From Rothia terrae (GTDB lineage: Bacteria > Actinomycetota > Actinomycetes > Actinomycetales > Micrococcaceae): a DNA stretch of 40,760 bases. The notes under the pieces are model-generated. The model was not told the origin of the DNA and made no database searches. It was given only the letters and a program-made list of their open reading frames with translations. The stretch lies in assembly GCF_012396615.1 (NCBI RefSeq), contig NZ_JAAXPV010000021.1, positions 1-40,760 of the forward strand. The letters run 5' to 3'. The translations under genes and the position numbers were made by a program. Positions 7,701 through 15,256 of the stretch are shown one piece after another (position 1 is the stretch's first letter; every line of letters starts with the position of its first letter).

Positions 7701-9140
7701 CTAGCCCATCAGGTTCTGCCACCACGGGGTGCTCATAAGTTCAGTTGCTAACCACCAGCCTAGAAAACTTGCGAGAAAAGCGGCCGCAACGAGAGCTACG
7801 GCAATTCCCGCTATCTGTGCCGGAGCCTTTGGGGCAACATAGGGTTCTAAGGGACGACGCGGGTCGCTGGCTTTCTGCGCAACAATAGTTACGGTGGGCT
7901 GGGATGGGCGAGAAGTGACGCTTGCGCCTACCGACCTGTGGCTCGGAGAATACTCAGCTGAAATAGGTACTTGCCGGAGCTCATTTACGGTGTAGACCTG
8001 AGTTTTGTCTGCGGCGGATTCATCATTGACTCCTGGATCCCCCCACTCATCGTCGTCCTCATCGGGGGTAGAATCCGTGGGAGTATGCGCGTACGGGCGC
8101 AAATCCACGGGGGAACCCTCTGTTTCTTCCAACAGATCTTTTGCGTTTCCGAAGGCAGTGATAGATTGATGGCGAAGAGCCTGGTTAGCCCCTGATACCT
8201 CAGCAATCTCTGCAACATCTAGCCAGAAATCGTGGTGAGCCTCGGTAGCAATAGAAGCCTTGTAGGTGAGTTCGGCAGGCGCCAACGCATCCTTGATTTC
8301 ACACATCACTTCAAAGAGTTCGGTGGCGTTTTCAGGGCGTGCGCTAGGGGATTTGCGGGTGCACCATTTAATAAGTCCTACGATGTCCTGCGACAGTCCC
8401 GGCGCATACCGTGTGATGCTGGGGAGCTCCGTATTGACGTTGTGATAGAGAACTTGCTGATCATCCATGCCGCCAAAGGGCAGGCGGCCGCTGAGCATAC
8501 GGTAGAGCATGACGCCGAGCGCAAAAATATCGCTTTGCGGGCCAACCTCACCGCGCGCTGACACAATTTCAGGTGCCACGTACGGGGGAGTGCCCATCAG
8601 CGAACCCGTCCACGACTGATCTTGGCGACGCGTTAACCCAAAGTCCGCGAGCTTGACCGCGTGTTCTGCTGAGCTCATGAGAACATTTCCCGGTTTGATA
8701 TCGCGGTGAATCAGCGATAGCGCGTGCACCTCGGAGAGCCCTTCAACGATAGGCAGCATAATGTCAAAAACTTCGGCCACCGAGAAAACAGGGCGTATTT
8801 TGAGGAGCTGGTGAAGGGTGCAACCGTGCACGTACTCGAGCACCAGGAACATCACATCGGAGCCGTTGAGGTACTCCGTGCCGGAATCAATAACACTTAC
8901 AACAGCCTTGTGGCGGACCTGCCGCAAAGAACGTTCCTCACGAAAGAACTTCTGCTGAACAGAGGCATCCTGCGAAAACTGGGGGAGTAGCACCTTGACG
9001 GCTACGGGGTTGTTCGACCACAAATCAACGGCATGGTACACCTCTGACATGCCGCCGCGGGCAATCAGAGAGCCCACCTCATAGTGACCAGAGAAAATAG
9101 CGCCGGTCAGCCACGCCCTACCACTTTTTGCTGTATTCAT
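7701..9140 (-). CDS. pknL: Membrane-anchored serine/threonine protein kinase, PknL-like
   Basis: A eukaryotic-type Ser/Thr kinase of 479 residues. The glycine-rich loop is IARGGMSEV (27-34), the catalytic lysine is Lys49 in VAVKV, and the HRD loop is HRDIKPGN with Asp147. DFG is at 166-168 and APE at 189-191; Thr178 and Thr184 lie in the activation loop. The kinase domain ends near 285 and is followed by a Pro/Thr/Asp-rich juxtamembrane linker. One transmembrane helix is near 442-465, with only about 14 residues beyond it. No PASTA or other sensor domain is present, unlike PknB. This architecture and the divergent Rv2175c-like neighbour match mycobacterial PknL. The start is uncertain: ATG 9140 or a GTG two codons upstream; neither has a strong ribosome-binding site. 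Confidence 0.9.
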   Translation of the reverse strand: MNTAKSGRAWLTGAIFSGHYEVGSLIARGGMSEVYHAVDLWSNNPVAVKVLLPQFSQDASVQQKFFREERSLRQVRHKAVVSVIDSGTEYLNGSDVMFLVLEYVHGCTLHQLLKIRPVFSVAEVFDIMLPIVEGLSEVHALSLIHRDIKPGNVLMSSAEHAVKLADFGLTRRQDQSWTGSLMGTPPYVAPEIVSARGEVGPQSDIFALGVMLYRMLSGRLPFGGMDDQQVLYHNVNTELPSITRYAPGLSQDIVGLIKWCTRKSPSARPENATELFEVMCEIKDALAPAELTYKASIATEAHHDFWLDVAEIAEVSGANQALRHQSITAFGNAKDLLEETEGSPVDLRPYAHTPTDSTPDEDDDEWGDPGVNDESAADKTQVYTVNELRQVPISAEYSPSHRSVGASVTSRPSQPTVTIVAQKASDPRRPLEPYVAPKAPAQIAGIAVALVAAAFLASFLGWWLATELMSTPWWQNLMG

Positions 9141-9270
9141 TAGCACCAGAGTAGAACATCAACCTTAAAAAATAATGAAGATACCTGACTATCGTAGTCA
9201 TCGCACCGGATATCGAGGCAAAAACAGTCACGCCTGAGCAAAAAGTAAAAATTTCTGGCACTCTTAAAGG

Positions 9271-9636
9271 GTGAACGAAAATATTTCTGAACTCTTTGAA
9301 CTTGTTGGCGAATGGACCACTATTCCTGATATCGCCGAGGCACTCGACCTGAAGGTCACCAAGGTGCACGCGCTGATTACAGACGGTCAGCTGATTGCCC
9401 TGCGCGACCCCGAGACGAACGTGCGTAAGATTCCTGCACTGTTCATCTCAGATACTCGCGTGCTAGATCCTCTGCCCGGTACCTTGCAGGTACTGAAAGA
9501 TGCTGGTTTTTCTGACGAAGAAGCTATCAAATGGCTCTACACCGAGGACGATTCTCTGCCCGGCCGCCCCATTGATGCCCTCATCGACGGACGCAAGACC
9601 GAAATTCGCCGCCGCGCTCAGGCAATGGCCTGGTAA
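9271..9636 (+). CDS. Rv2175c-like winged-helix DNA-binding protein
   Basis: A 121-residue protein beginning at GTG directly behind AAAGG. The N-terminal part (about residues 10-60) reads as a helix-turn-helix: EWTTIPDIAEALDLKVTKVHALITDGQLIAL. The C-terminal half (about 65-121) is the conserved region of the Rv2175c family, with LPGTLQVLKDAGFSDEEAIKWL and PIDAL. In M. tuberculosis, Rv2175c binds DNA and is phosphorylated by the neighbouring PknL, which reduces its DNA binding. Here the gene is divergent from the kinase by about 130 bases, so the two are probably one regulatory pair. The spacing between AAAGG and GTG is almost zero, so translation may be leaderless or start differently. The DNA target is unknown. 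Confidence 0.88.
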   Translation: MNENISELFELVGEWTTIPDIAEALDLKVTKVHALITDGQLIALRDPETNVRKIPALFISDTRVLDPLPGTLQVLKDAGFSDEEAIKWLYTEDDSLPGRPIDALIDGRKTEIRRRAQAMAW

Positions 9637-9671
9637 ACAGCTGCAAGAGCGAACTTCTTTTTGAACTTCAA

Positions 9672-9723
9672 AGGGGTAGGACGCGAGGTCACAGCTCATG
9701 CTCTGATGTCGCGTCCTACCCCT
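9672..9723. terminator. Bidirectional terminator between the Rv2175c-like gene and idsA
   Basis: A 15-bp perfect stem (AGGGGTAGGACGCGA at 9672-9686 with its complement at 9709-9723) encloses a 22-base loop. It lies between convergent genes, with CTTTG on one side and TTGAAC on the other. Confidence 0.8.
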
Positions 9724-9743
9724 CTTTGTAGGTGCTGAAGAGA

Positions 9744-10871
9744 CTACGATAGACGGTGCAGCGCCTTAACCGCGATCTGTCCTAGCGCGAAACGCACATC
9801 ATCGGCCACCGACATTTTTTCGAGCTCAGAAGAAACCACCGCGCGCTTATCATCAATCAGTTGCTCAACTTCAGCCAAAGCACCAGAACCAGAGATGAGC
9901 TGCTGAAGTTCCTGAACCTTCTCAAGGCTCAAATTCGGTGAACCCAACGAGCTGTTGAGAAGCTGAACCTGTTGCGCGGTCGAATTCTTTTCAGTGAGCG
10001 CAATCAGTACGGTTCGTTTACCTTCGCGAAGATCGTCGCCCGCTGGCTTGCCGGTAACCTCAGGCTCGCCAAAGACGCCTAGGATGTCATCGCGCATCTG
10101 AAAGCCTTCACCCAGGGGAAGCGCGAAGTTACTGAAATCCTGCAACAAAGTAGATGGCTTTCCGGCTGTCGCACCGCTGGCTAGAGCTCCACCCAAAACA
10201 AGGGGATGCTCACAGGAATACTTGGCTGACTTGTAGCGAATCACGCGTTCAGCTCGTTGGAAAGCGGTATCGGGGTCAGCGGCGTCCTCTACCTCAGCCA
10301 GAATATCGAGGTACTGGCCCGCCATGACTTCAGCACGCATGACGTCAAAGACCTCACGGGCATAGGTACCCCATGCGCCTGCCTGACCGACGGATGAGAA
10401 CGCGGTTTCTGACATAGATAGACATAAGTCGCCAGACAAAATAGCACCGGCGACACCAAAATCTGCGACCGAACCAGCCCACCGATTCTCGGTATGCATC
10501 GCTTCAAATCGTTTGTGAACAGCGGGGGCACCACGACGGGTATCGGAGTTATCGATAATGTCATCGTGAATCAGAGCTGCGGTCTGAAACAGTTCAATCG
10601 CCAAACCTGCACGTACCACCTCCGGCGCTAATGTAGCACCACCAGCGCCTCGCCAACCCCAGTAACACAGCAGCGCTCGCAGACGCTTGCCACCGGTTGA
10701 CAGCGACTCAATAAAATTAAGAAGGGGAAGCGCATCGGGTGAAACCTGCTCCACAACCGTCCGCTGCGATGCAAAGAAATCATGCATCTGCGACTCAAGC
10801 GCCGCGATAAATTCTGCTTGTTCAGCCTGAATGGACGACTGGTAGCCTGCATCGTTGGTATTGGCAGTCAT
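9744..10871 (-). CDS. idsA: Polyprenyl diphosphate synthase, IdsA type
   Basis: A trans-isoprenyl diphosphate synthase that elongates allylic diphosphates with isopentenyl diphosphate to geranylgeranyl or longer products, used for menaquinone and other isoprenoids. The 375-residue product has GGKRLRALL (60-68), the first Asp-rich motif DDIID (103-107) followed by RRG, and YKSAKYS (near 213-219). The second motif is DDILG (261-265), with GDDLREGKRT downstream. The last Asp of the second motif is Gly, as is common in actinobacterial IdsA proteins. The start is ATG 10871, with GAGGAACTTA directly upstream; an in-frame ATG four codons earlier lacks such a site. M. tuberculosis idsA2 lies in the same block beside Rv2175c. 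Chain length cannot be assigned from sequence alone. Confidence 0.92.
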   Translation of the reverse strand: MTANTNDAGYQSSIQAEQAEFIAALESQMHDFFASQRTVVEQVSPDALPLLNFIESLSTGGKRLRALLCYWGWRGAGGATLAPEVVRAGLAIELFQTAALIHDDIIDNSDTRRGAPAVHKRFEAMHTENRWAGSVADFGVAGAILSGDLCLSMSETAFSSVGQAGAWGTYAREVFDVMRAEVMAGQYLDILAEVEDAADPDTAFQRAERVIRYKSAKYSCEHPLVLGGALASGATAGKPSTLLQDFSNFALPLGEGFQMRDDILGVFGEPEVTGKPAGDDLREGKRTVLIALTEKNSTAQQVQLLNSSLGSPNLSLEKVQELQQLISGSGALAEVEQLIDDKRAVVSSELEKMSVADDVRFALGQIAVKALHRLS

Positions 10872-10968
10872 TAAGTTCCTCATCCGATGTGTCTGTTAGG
10901 TTTCTTTCCTTACAGCTTATGGCATAAAAGGTTCACTCTGTAGCGCGAGAAGCGCTGAACAACTATCA

Positions 10969-10984
10969 TCGAATATATCTTCGA
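10969..10984. promoter_or_regulatory. LexA (SOS) box of dinB
   Basis: TCGAATATATCTTCGA is a 16-base near-palindrome. It matches the actinobacterial LexA consensus TCGAAC-N4-GTTCGA in all ten outer positions and differs at the two inner ones. It is centred about 40 bases upstream of the dinB ATG, where a repressor would block transcription. Confidence 0.75.
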
Positions 10985-11017
10985 TTATTGGCCGGTGCTC
11001 GTAAGGTGGGTGAGATC

Positions 11018-12229
11018 ATGACTAAGGTCATCATGCATCTTGATATGGACGCCTTCTTTGTGAATGTGGAGCTACTCGATAAACCCCATCTGCGCGGGCA
11101 AAAAATCATAGTCGCCCATAACTCGCCCCGGTCAGTGGTTCTTTCAGCGTCCTACGAAGCCCGCGTTGACGGGGTAGGGTCAGCCATGCCGCTTTCCAGA
11201 GCGTTACGCATGAGTCCACACGCTATTGTCGTTGAGCCTTCCCGCATCTACCGGGATTACTCCAGACAAATCATGAAAATCCTGCACGACGTGACGGACC
11301 TTGTTGAACAAGTCAGCGTCGATGAGGCTTTTGTGGATCTCACCGGCGCAATGACCCGCCTCGGCAACCCCGTAGACATAGCGCAGAGCATCAGAGAGCG
11401 CATTCAGCAAGAACTCTCGCTCCCCGCATCCGCGGGAATAGCGTCCACCAAATTTATTGCCAAGATGGCTTCAACAGGCTCTAAACCCAACGGGCTGTGG
11501 GTGATTCCTCCGCATCGCGTCCAAGAATTCCTAGACCCTATGCCGGTAGGAAAACTCTGGGGAGTAGGCTCCAAAAGCACGCAATCGCTCCATAACCTCG
11601 GTATCCACACGGTAGCTCAACTCCGCGAATACGACCTTTCATACCTGCACTCAAAATTTGGTACAGCATCAGGAACACACCTGTATAACATCGCTCGAGG
11701 AATCGATCCGCGCCCGGTTACCCCCTACCGGGAAGAAAAATCAATTGGTGCTGAGCACACCTTCGATCATGACGCGCGCGATGCAGAAGCAGTAAAAGCA
11801 GAGCTACTAACCCTCAGCTTGAAAGTTGCCAGACGGCTTCGAAAATCCGGAAAACAAACGCGCTCGCTGAGCTTCAAAATCAGAAACCAGGATTTTGAGA
11901 CCATCACCAGAAGTTGCATTTTGCCCACTGCCACTACCTCCGGTCACGAAATTTTCAAAGCTTCTATTCGAGAACTCACCAAGCTGGGCATTCTGGTGGA
12001 AGGAAGCCCCGAAGTATCGCACCCTATCCGCCTGATTGGCGTTCGCGCTGAAAAGCTGGGGGCTGAAGAGTATGGTGTTCAAGGTTCGCTCTTTGAAGAG
12101 AACCTCAAAACCGATAACGTGTTCGAATCAAACTGGAACGACGCCGAAAAAACGATGGATCTTATCCACTCGAAGTTCGGTGGAACAGGGCTGGTGCCAG
12201 CCTCAATCTTGAAGAAAAAAGAACCGTAA
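11018..12229 (+). CDS. dinB: DNA polymerase IV (Y-family translesion polymerase)
   Basis: An error-prone polymerase that copies past damaged bases. The 403-residue product carries LDMDAFF with catalytic Asp9 and Asp11, SVDEAFVD with Asp102 and Glu103, the SYEARVDGVGSAMP finger segment, and the little-finger domain after about residue 245. QGSLF near residue 357 is a good match to the beta-clamp binding pentapeptide, implying recruitment by the sliding clamp. The start is ATG 11018 (MTKVIMHLDMD), with AAGGTGGGTGAG just upstream; a TTG ten codons earlier is unlikely. A LexA box lies between it and the divergent idsA, so it is probably induced by DNA damage. Confidence 0.95.
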   Translation: MTKVIMHLDMDAFFVNVELLDKPHLRGQKIIVAHNSPRSVVLSASYEARVDGVGSAMPLSRALRMSPHAIVVEPSRIYRDYSRQIMKILHDVTDLVEQVSVDEAFVDLTGAMTRLGNPVDIAQSIRERIQQELSLPASAGIASTKFIAKMASTGSKPNGLWVIPPHRVQEFLDPMPVGKLWGVGSKSTQSLHNLGIHTVAQLREYDLSYLHSKFGTASGTHLYNIARGIDPRPVTPYREEKSIGAEHTFDHDARDAEAVKAELLTLSLKVARRLRKSGKQTRSLSFKIRNQDFETITRSCILPTATTSGHEIFKASIRELTKLGILVEGSPEVSHPIRLIGVRAEKLGAEEYGVQGSLFEENLKTDNVFESNWNDAEKTMDLIHSKFGGTGLVPASILKKKEP

Positions 12230-12251
12230 CACCTACAAATTGGTGAAGAGG

Positions 12252-12282
12252 TTGCGCGAGCTGTGACCGGCAAATGTATGAT
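12252..12282 (+). promoter_or_regulatory. Candidate promoter of the DUF3040 gene
   Basis: TTGCGC (12252-12257) and TATGAT (12277-12282) are separated by 19 bases. They lie about 90 bases upstream of the DUF3040 start codon and just after dinB. The spacing is longer than ideal. Confidence 0.4.
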
Positions 12283-12372
12283 GAGAAACAAGACGTAAAA
12301 CAAGCATGAAACCCCAATAGATAGCGGGAAGTTCATGGGAGTTGCCGCAAAAGACCAACGATGGAGAGCTAG

Positions 12373-12771
12373 ATGCCACTTTCAGAGCATGAGCAACGGT
12401 TATTAGACCAGCTTGAGAAGCAGCTAGGTGCAGACGATCCCACTTTTGCTCATTCCATGAACTCCGGTAGTAGCGCTGTACGTTCCGCCAGTGTTTCTCC
12501 TCGTAACATCGTTATCGGTTCGCTAGTTGCTCTGGTGGGTCTTGGTGTTATCGTTACCGGCGTTGCCACCAAACTCATTCTCGTAGGCGTTCTCGGCTTC
12601 ATCATTGCAGGAGCCGGAATTTTCTGGGCCACCACCCAATCGCAGAAGAAAACCGCACAACCTGCCGGCACTAACCGTCACCGCGCGTCCTCCCGACAAA
12701 AACAAGAACAATCTTCAGGGTTTATGAAAACCCTGGAAGATAAATGGGATAAACGACAAAACGGTTTCTAA
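12373..12771 (+). CDS. DUF3040 family membrane protein
   Basis: A 132-residue protein opening with the family signature MPLSEHEQRLLDQLEKQL and an acidic, Ser-rich linker. Two closely spaced transmembrane helices lie near residues 45-67 and 69-88, followed by a basic, Gln- and Ser-rich cytoplasmic tail. GGAG lies six bases before ATG. DUF3040 proteins are found immediately upstream of mraZ in many actinobacteria (Rv2169c in M. tuberculosis), and their function is not known. A strong terminator follows, so the gene is separated from the dcw operon. Confidence 0.9.
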   Translation: MPLSEHEQRLLDQLEKQLGADDPTFAHSMNSGSSAVRSASVSPRNIVIGSLVALVGLGVIVTGVATKLILVGVLGFIIAGAGIFWATTQSQKKTAQPAGTNRHRASSRQKQEQSSGFMKTLEDKWDKRQNGF

Positions 12772-12786
12772 TCTTTAAAAACTTTC

Positions 12787-12823
12787 AACGGCGGATGCTT
12801 GGAAATAAGCATCCGCCGTTTTG
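12787..12823 (+). terminator. Terminator after the DUF3040 gene
   Basis: A perfect 14-bp stem (AACGGCGGATGCTT at 12787-12800 with its complement at 12807-12820) encloses a 6-base loop and is followed by TTTTG. It isolates the dcw operon from upstream transcription. Confidence 0.88.
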
Positions 12824-12907
12824 CGATGTCTGTGCAACTTTAGTTTTTCGAGTGTTTCGTGTGAAAAGCCATAAAGTCACTCACAAAATGGTAATTTTTG
12901 TGCACGG

Positions 12908-12934
12908 GTGGAGCGTTGTGGAGTAAAGTGGTGC
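12908..12934 (+). promoter_or_regulatory. MraZ operator: three direct repeats with 10-base period
   Basis: GTGGAGC (12908-12914), GTGGAGT (12918-12924) and GTGGTGC (12928-12934) are separated by exactly three bases each. Three such heptamers one helical turn apart are the known form of the MraZ binding site upstream of mraZ. A plausible promoter overlaps: TTGTGG at 12916-12921 and TTAGAT at 12938-12943, with a 16-base spacer. MraZ bound here would therefore cover the -35 region. Confidence 0.85.
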
Positions 12935-13012
12935 AAGTTAGATGAACCGGGCGGAATTTATAGCTATTTTTCGGGTAAATAACTTGTCAAAAACGGCGCA
13001 GGAGGCGGTTAT

Positions 13013-13441
13013 ATGTTTCTAGGAACATATACACCTCGTCTTGATGCCAAAGGACGACTGATTTTGCCGGCTAAATTCCGACCTCAGCTTGCTGACGGTC
13101 TTGTGATTACACGAGGTCAGGAGCGCTGTTTATATGTATTTAGTGTTCAAGAATTTGAACGTATACATGAGCAAATGCGTGAGGCGTCCATGTCATCTAA
13201 ACAGGCTCGAGACTACGTGCGTGTGTTCTTGTCCGGAGCAACCGACGAGGTACCCGACAAACAAGGACGCGTAACCATTGCGCCGATGCTGCGTGAATAT
13301 GCAGGGCTAGATCAAGATTTAGCGGTGATTGGCGCTGGAACTCGAGCCGAAATTTGGAGTGCTGCTGCATGGGAGAGTTACCTGCAGGAGCAAGAAAGTC
13401 AGTTTGCTGAAACTGATCAAGACATTATTCCCGGGCTTTAG
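13013..13441 (+). CDS. mraZ: Transcriptional regulator MraZ
   Basis: First gene of the dcw operon and its own regulator. The 142-residue protein has two AbrB-like DNA-binding repeats: [22 protein letters not shown] (residues 2-23) and [24 protein letters not shown] (about 75-98). It forms rings that bind repeated GTGG-type heptamers. AGGAGG lies seven bases before ATG 13013. A 72-base leader joins it to the three-repeat operator, and rsmH follows after 43 bases. Confidence 0.97.
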   Translation: MFLGTYTPRLDAKGRLILPAKFRPQLADGLVITRGQERCLYVFSVQEFERIHEQMREASMSSKQARDYVRVFLSGATDEVPDKQGRVTIAPMLREYAGLDQDLAVIGAGTRAEIWSAAAWESYLQEQESQFAETDQDIIPGL

Positions 13442-13484
13442 GCTCGGGTAAAGAGACGATATAAAGACAACGGTGAGGAAGCGA

Positions 13485-14486
13485 ATGGACAAGAACACTG
13501 AGATGTTCGGGGCAACCCCAGAACCTTTAGCTTCTGAAAAGGCTGCTAAAGATAGGCACGTTCCTGTCATGCTTGATCGCTGTCTTGAATTGTTGGCTCC
13601 GGCTATTTCGCGTCCCGGTGCTGTCGTTGTGGACGGCACCTTAGGTATGGGCGGCCATTCAGAATTTATGTTGGAGCGTTTTCCTGATTTGACGATGATT
13701 GGTATTGACCGCGATTTGATGGCGCACCGTTTGGCGGGGGAGCGTCTTGCTCGTTTTGGAGATCGTTTTAAGCCTGTTCATGCGGTGTATGACGAAATCC
13801 CCGAGGCTGTTGCCGACCTAGGATTTTCAGGTATTGACGGTGTGTTGCTTGATCTCGGTGTTTCATCAATGCAGCTTGATGAGCGGGAACGCGGCTTTGC
13901 CTACTCGTACGACGCGCCGCTTGATATGCGCATGGATTCCACCGAGTCCTTGACCGCCCAAACCGTTGTCAACGAGTACGAAGAAGCTGAGCTTCGACGC
14001 ATCATGCGCACGTACGGTGAAGAAAAATTTGCCGGAAAAATCGCATCGGCTATTGTCCGTCAGCGCGAGCAGAAACCCTTTGAAACCACTGGCGAGCTCG
14101 TGAAAGTTATTCAAAAAGCGGTGCCCGTTGGTGCACAGCGCAAAGGCGGGCACCCCGCCAAGCGCACCTTCCAGGCTTTGCGTATCGAAGTCAACCACGA
14201 GCTAGATGCCCTAGAGCGCGCTGTTCCCAACGCGATTGATACTTTGAATGTTGGCGGACGCATCGTTGCGATGAGTTATCACAGCTTGGAAGACAAGATT
14301 GTCAAGCGCGTGTTAACTGAACGCGCTACCTCGAGCGCTCCCAAGGGATTTCCGGTAGAGCTAGAAGAGCACAAGCCTTCACTGAAAATCATCACCCGTG
14401 GAGCCGAACCCCCCACAGAGGCGGAAATTGCTGAGAACTCCCGCGCAGCTAGCGCGAAATTGCGTGCCGCAGAAAAGATTAAGTAG
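13485..14486 (+). CDS. rsmH: 16S rRNA (cytosine(1402)-N(4))-methyltransferase
   Basis: Methylates N4 of C1402 in the ribosomal decoding centre, using S-adenosylmethionine. The 333-residue product has RHVPVML (24-30), the SAM-binding loop [11 protein letters not shown] (49-59), [25 protein letters not shown] and the C-terminal [12 protein letters not shown], all typical of RsmH (MraW). ATG 13485 is chosen because GAGGAAGCGA precedes it; a GTG four codons upstream lies within that ribosome-binding site. It lies between mraZ and the ftsL-like gene, as in most bacteria. Confidence 0.97.
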   Translation: MDKNTEMFGATPEPLASEKAAKDRHVPVMLDRCLELLAPAISRPGAVVVDGTLGMGGHSEFMLERFPDLTMIGIDRDLMAHRLAGERLARFGDRFKPVHAVYDEIPEAVADLGFSGIDGVLLDLGVSSMQLDERERGFAYSYDAPLDMRMDSTESLTAQTVVNEYEEAELRRIMRTYGEEKFAGKIASAIVRQREQKPFETTGELVKVIQKAVPVGAQRKGGHPAKRTFQALRIEVNHELDALERAVPNAIDTLNVGGRIVAMSYHSLEDKIVKRVLTERATSSAPKGFPVELEEHKPSLKIITRGAEPPTEAEIAENSRAASAKLRAAEKIK

Positions 14487-14499
14487 CTAAAGGAAAGTT

Positions 14500-15216
14500 A
14501 TGAGCGCAGAACCTCGCTTCAACGAGCAACAGGCGTCCACCCCAGCAGGTGCACACCTATCGGTTGTGCGCGAGAAAGCTGCTTCGCAAGCCGCTCATAA
14601 GTCTCAGCGAGCCGGCACCGCCAAGCAGGCGCGTCCTGCCCGCCGACGAGAGAGAGCACCGTTAGCAGTTCTGCCTTCCATTGGTCCGCGCGGACGCCGC
14701 CACTACGTTTTCTTCGTGGTGCTCGGTATTTTGATGGCGCTGGCGATGATCTTGGTCTTGAACATCAAAATCACTCAGCGTCAGTATGAACTGGTGGAGC
14801 TTCGTGCTCAAGAGACTGCCCTGCGTCAAGAAAATGAGCAGTTATCGCAGGAGATTGAGTTCTACCAGGCGCCCCAGAGTTTGGCCGTGCGAGCGAGCCA
14901 GCTGGGAATGGTGGCGGCTCATCAGCAGGCGACTCTCGATATCCGCGGAAATACTATTAGCGGTACTCCTGCCCCTGTTGTGAAGTCAGAAAACGATTCT
15001 GATAAGCCTGACTACAACAAGAACATGATTGACCCTCCGGCGCTTTCAGATACCGATGCGTATGCAACGGCAACGCAGCGTGCGCAGGAGCAAGCGCAAA
15101 AGGAAGAAAAAGAAAAAGCAGAGAAAGAGAAGAAGGAGAAAGAAGCTAAAGCTTCGGCAAGCGCTACAGCTACTCCCAATAGCTCAGCAAAGCCTACTCC
15201 TTCGTCCAACCAGTAA
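14500..15216 (+). CDS. ftsL: FtsL-like divisome protein with charged C-terminal tail
   Basis: A bitopic septal protein of 238 residues. A basic cytoplasmic N-terminus (to about residue 67, ending in PRGRRHY) is followed by one transmembrane helix (69-88). A leucine-zipper-like coiled coil (90-122, QRQYELVELRAQETALRQEN) comes next, then a short conserved segment, RASQLGMV. Residues 185-238 are a Lys/Glu-rich and Ala/Ser/Thr/Pro-rich low-complexity tail that the usual 100-residue FtsL lacks. Position between rsmH and ftsI supports FtsL, which pairs with a DivIC-like partner and FtsQ and activates FtsW-FtsI. Sequence similarity in this family is poor, so the assignment rests on topology and order. 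AAAGGAAAG precedes ATG. Confidence 0.85.
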   Translation: MSAEPRFNEQQASTPAGAHLSVVREKAASQAAHKSQRAGTAKQARPARRRERAPLAVLPSIGPRGRRHYVFFVVLGILMALAMILVLNIKITQRQYELVELRAQETALRQENEQLSQEIEFYQAPQSLAVRASQLGMVAAHQQATLDIRGNTISGTPAPVVKSENDSDKPDYNKNMIDPPALSDTDAYATATQRAQEQAQKEEKEKAEKEKKEKEAKASASATATPNSSAKPTPSSNQ

Positions 15217-15256
15217 TTTCTACCTCTAGCCACCTACGCAAAGGATTATCGAGCAC

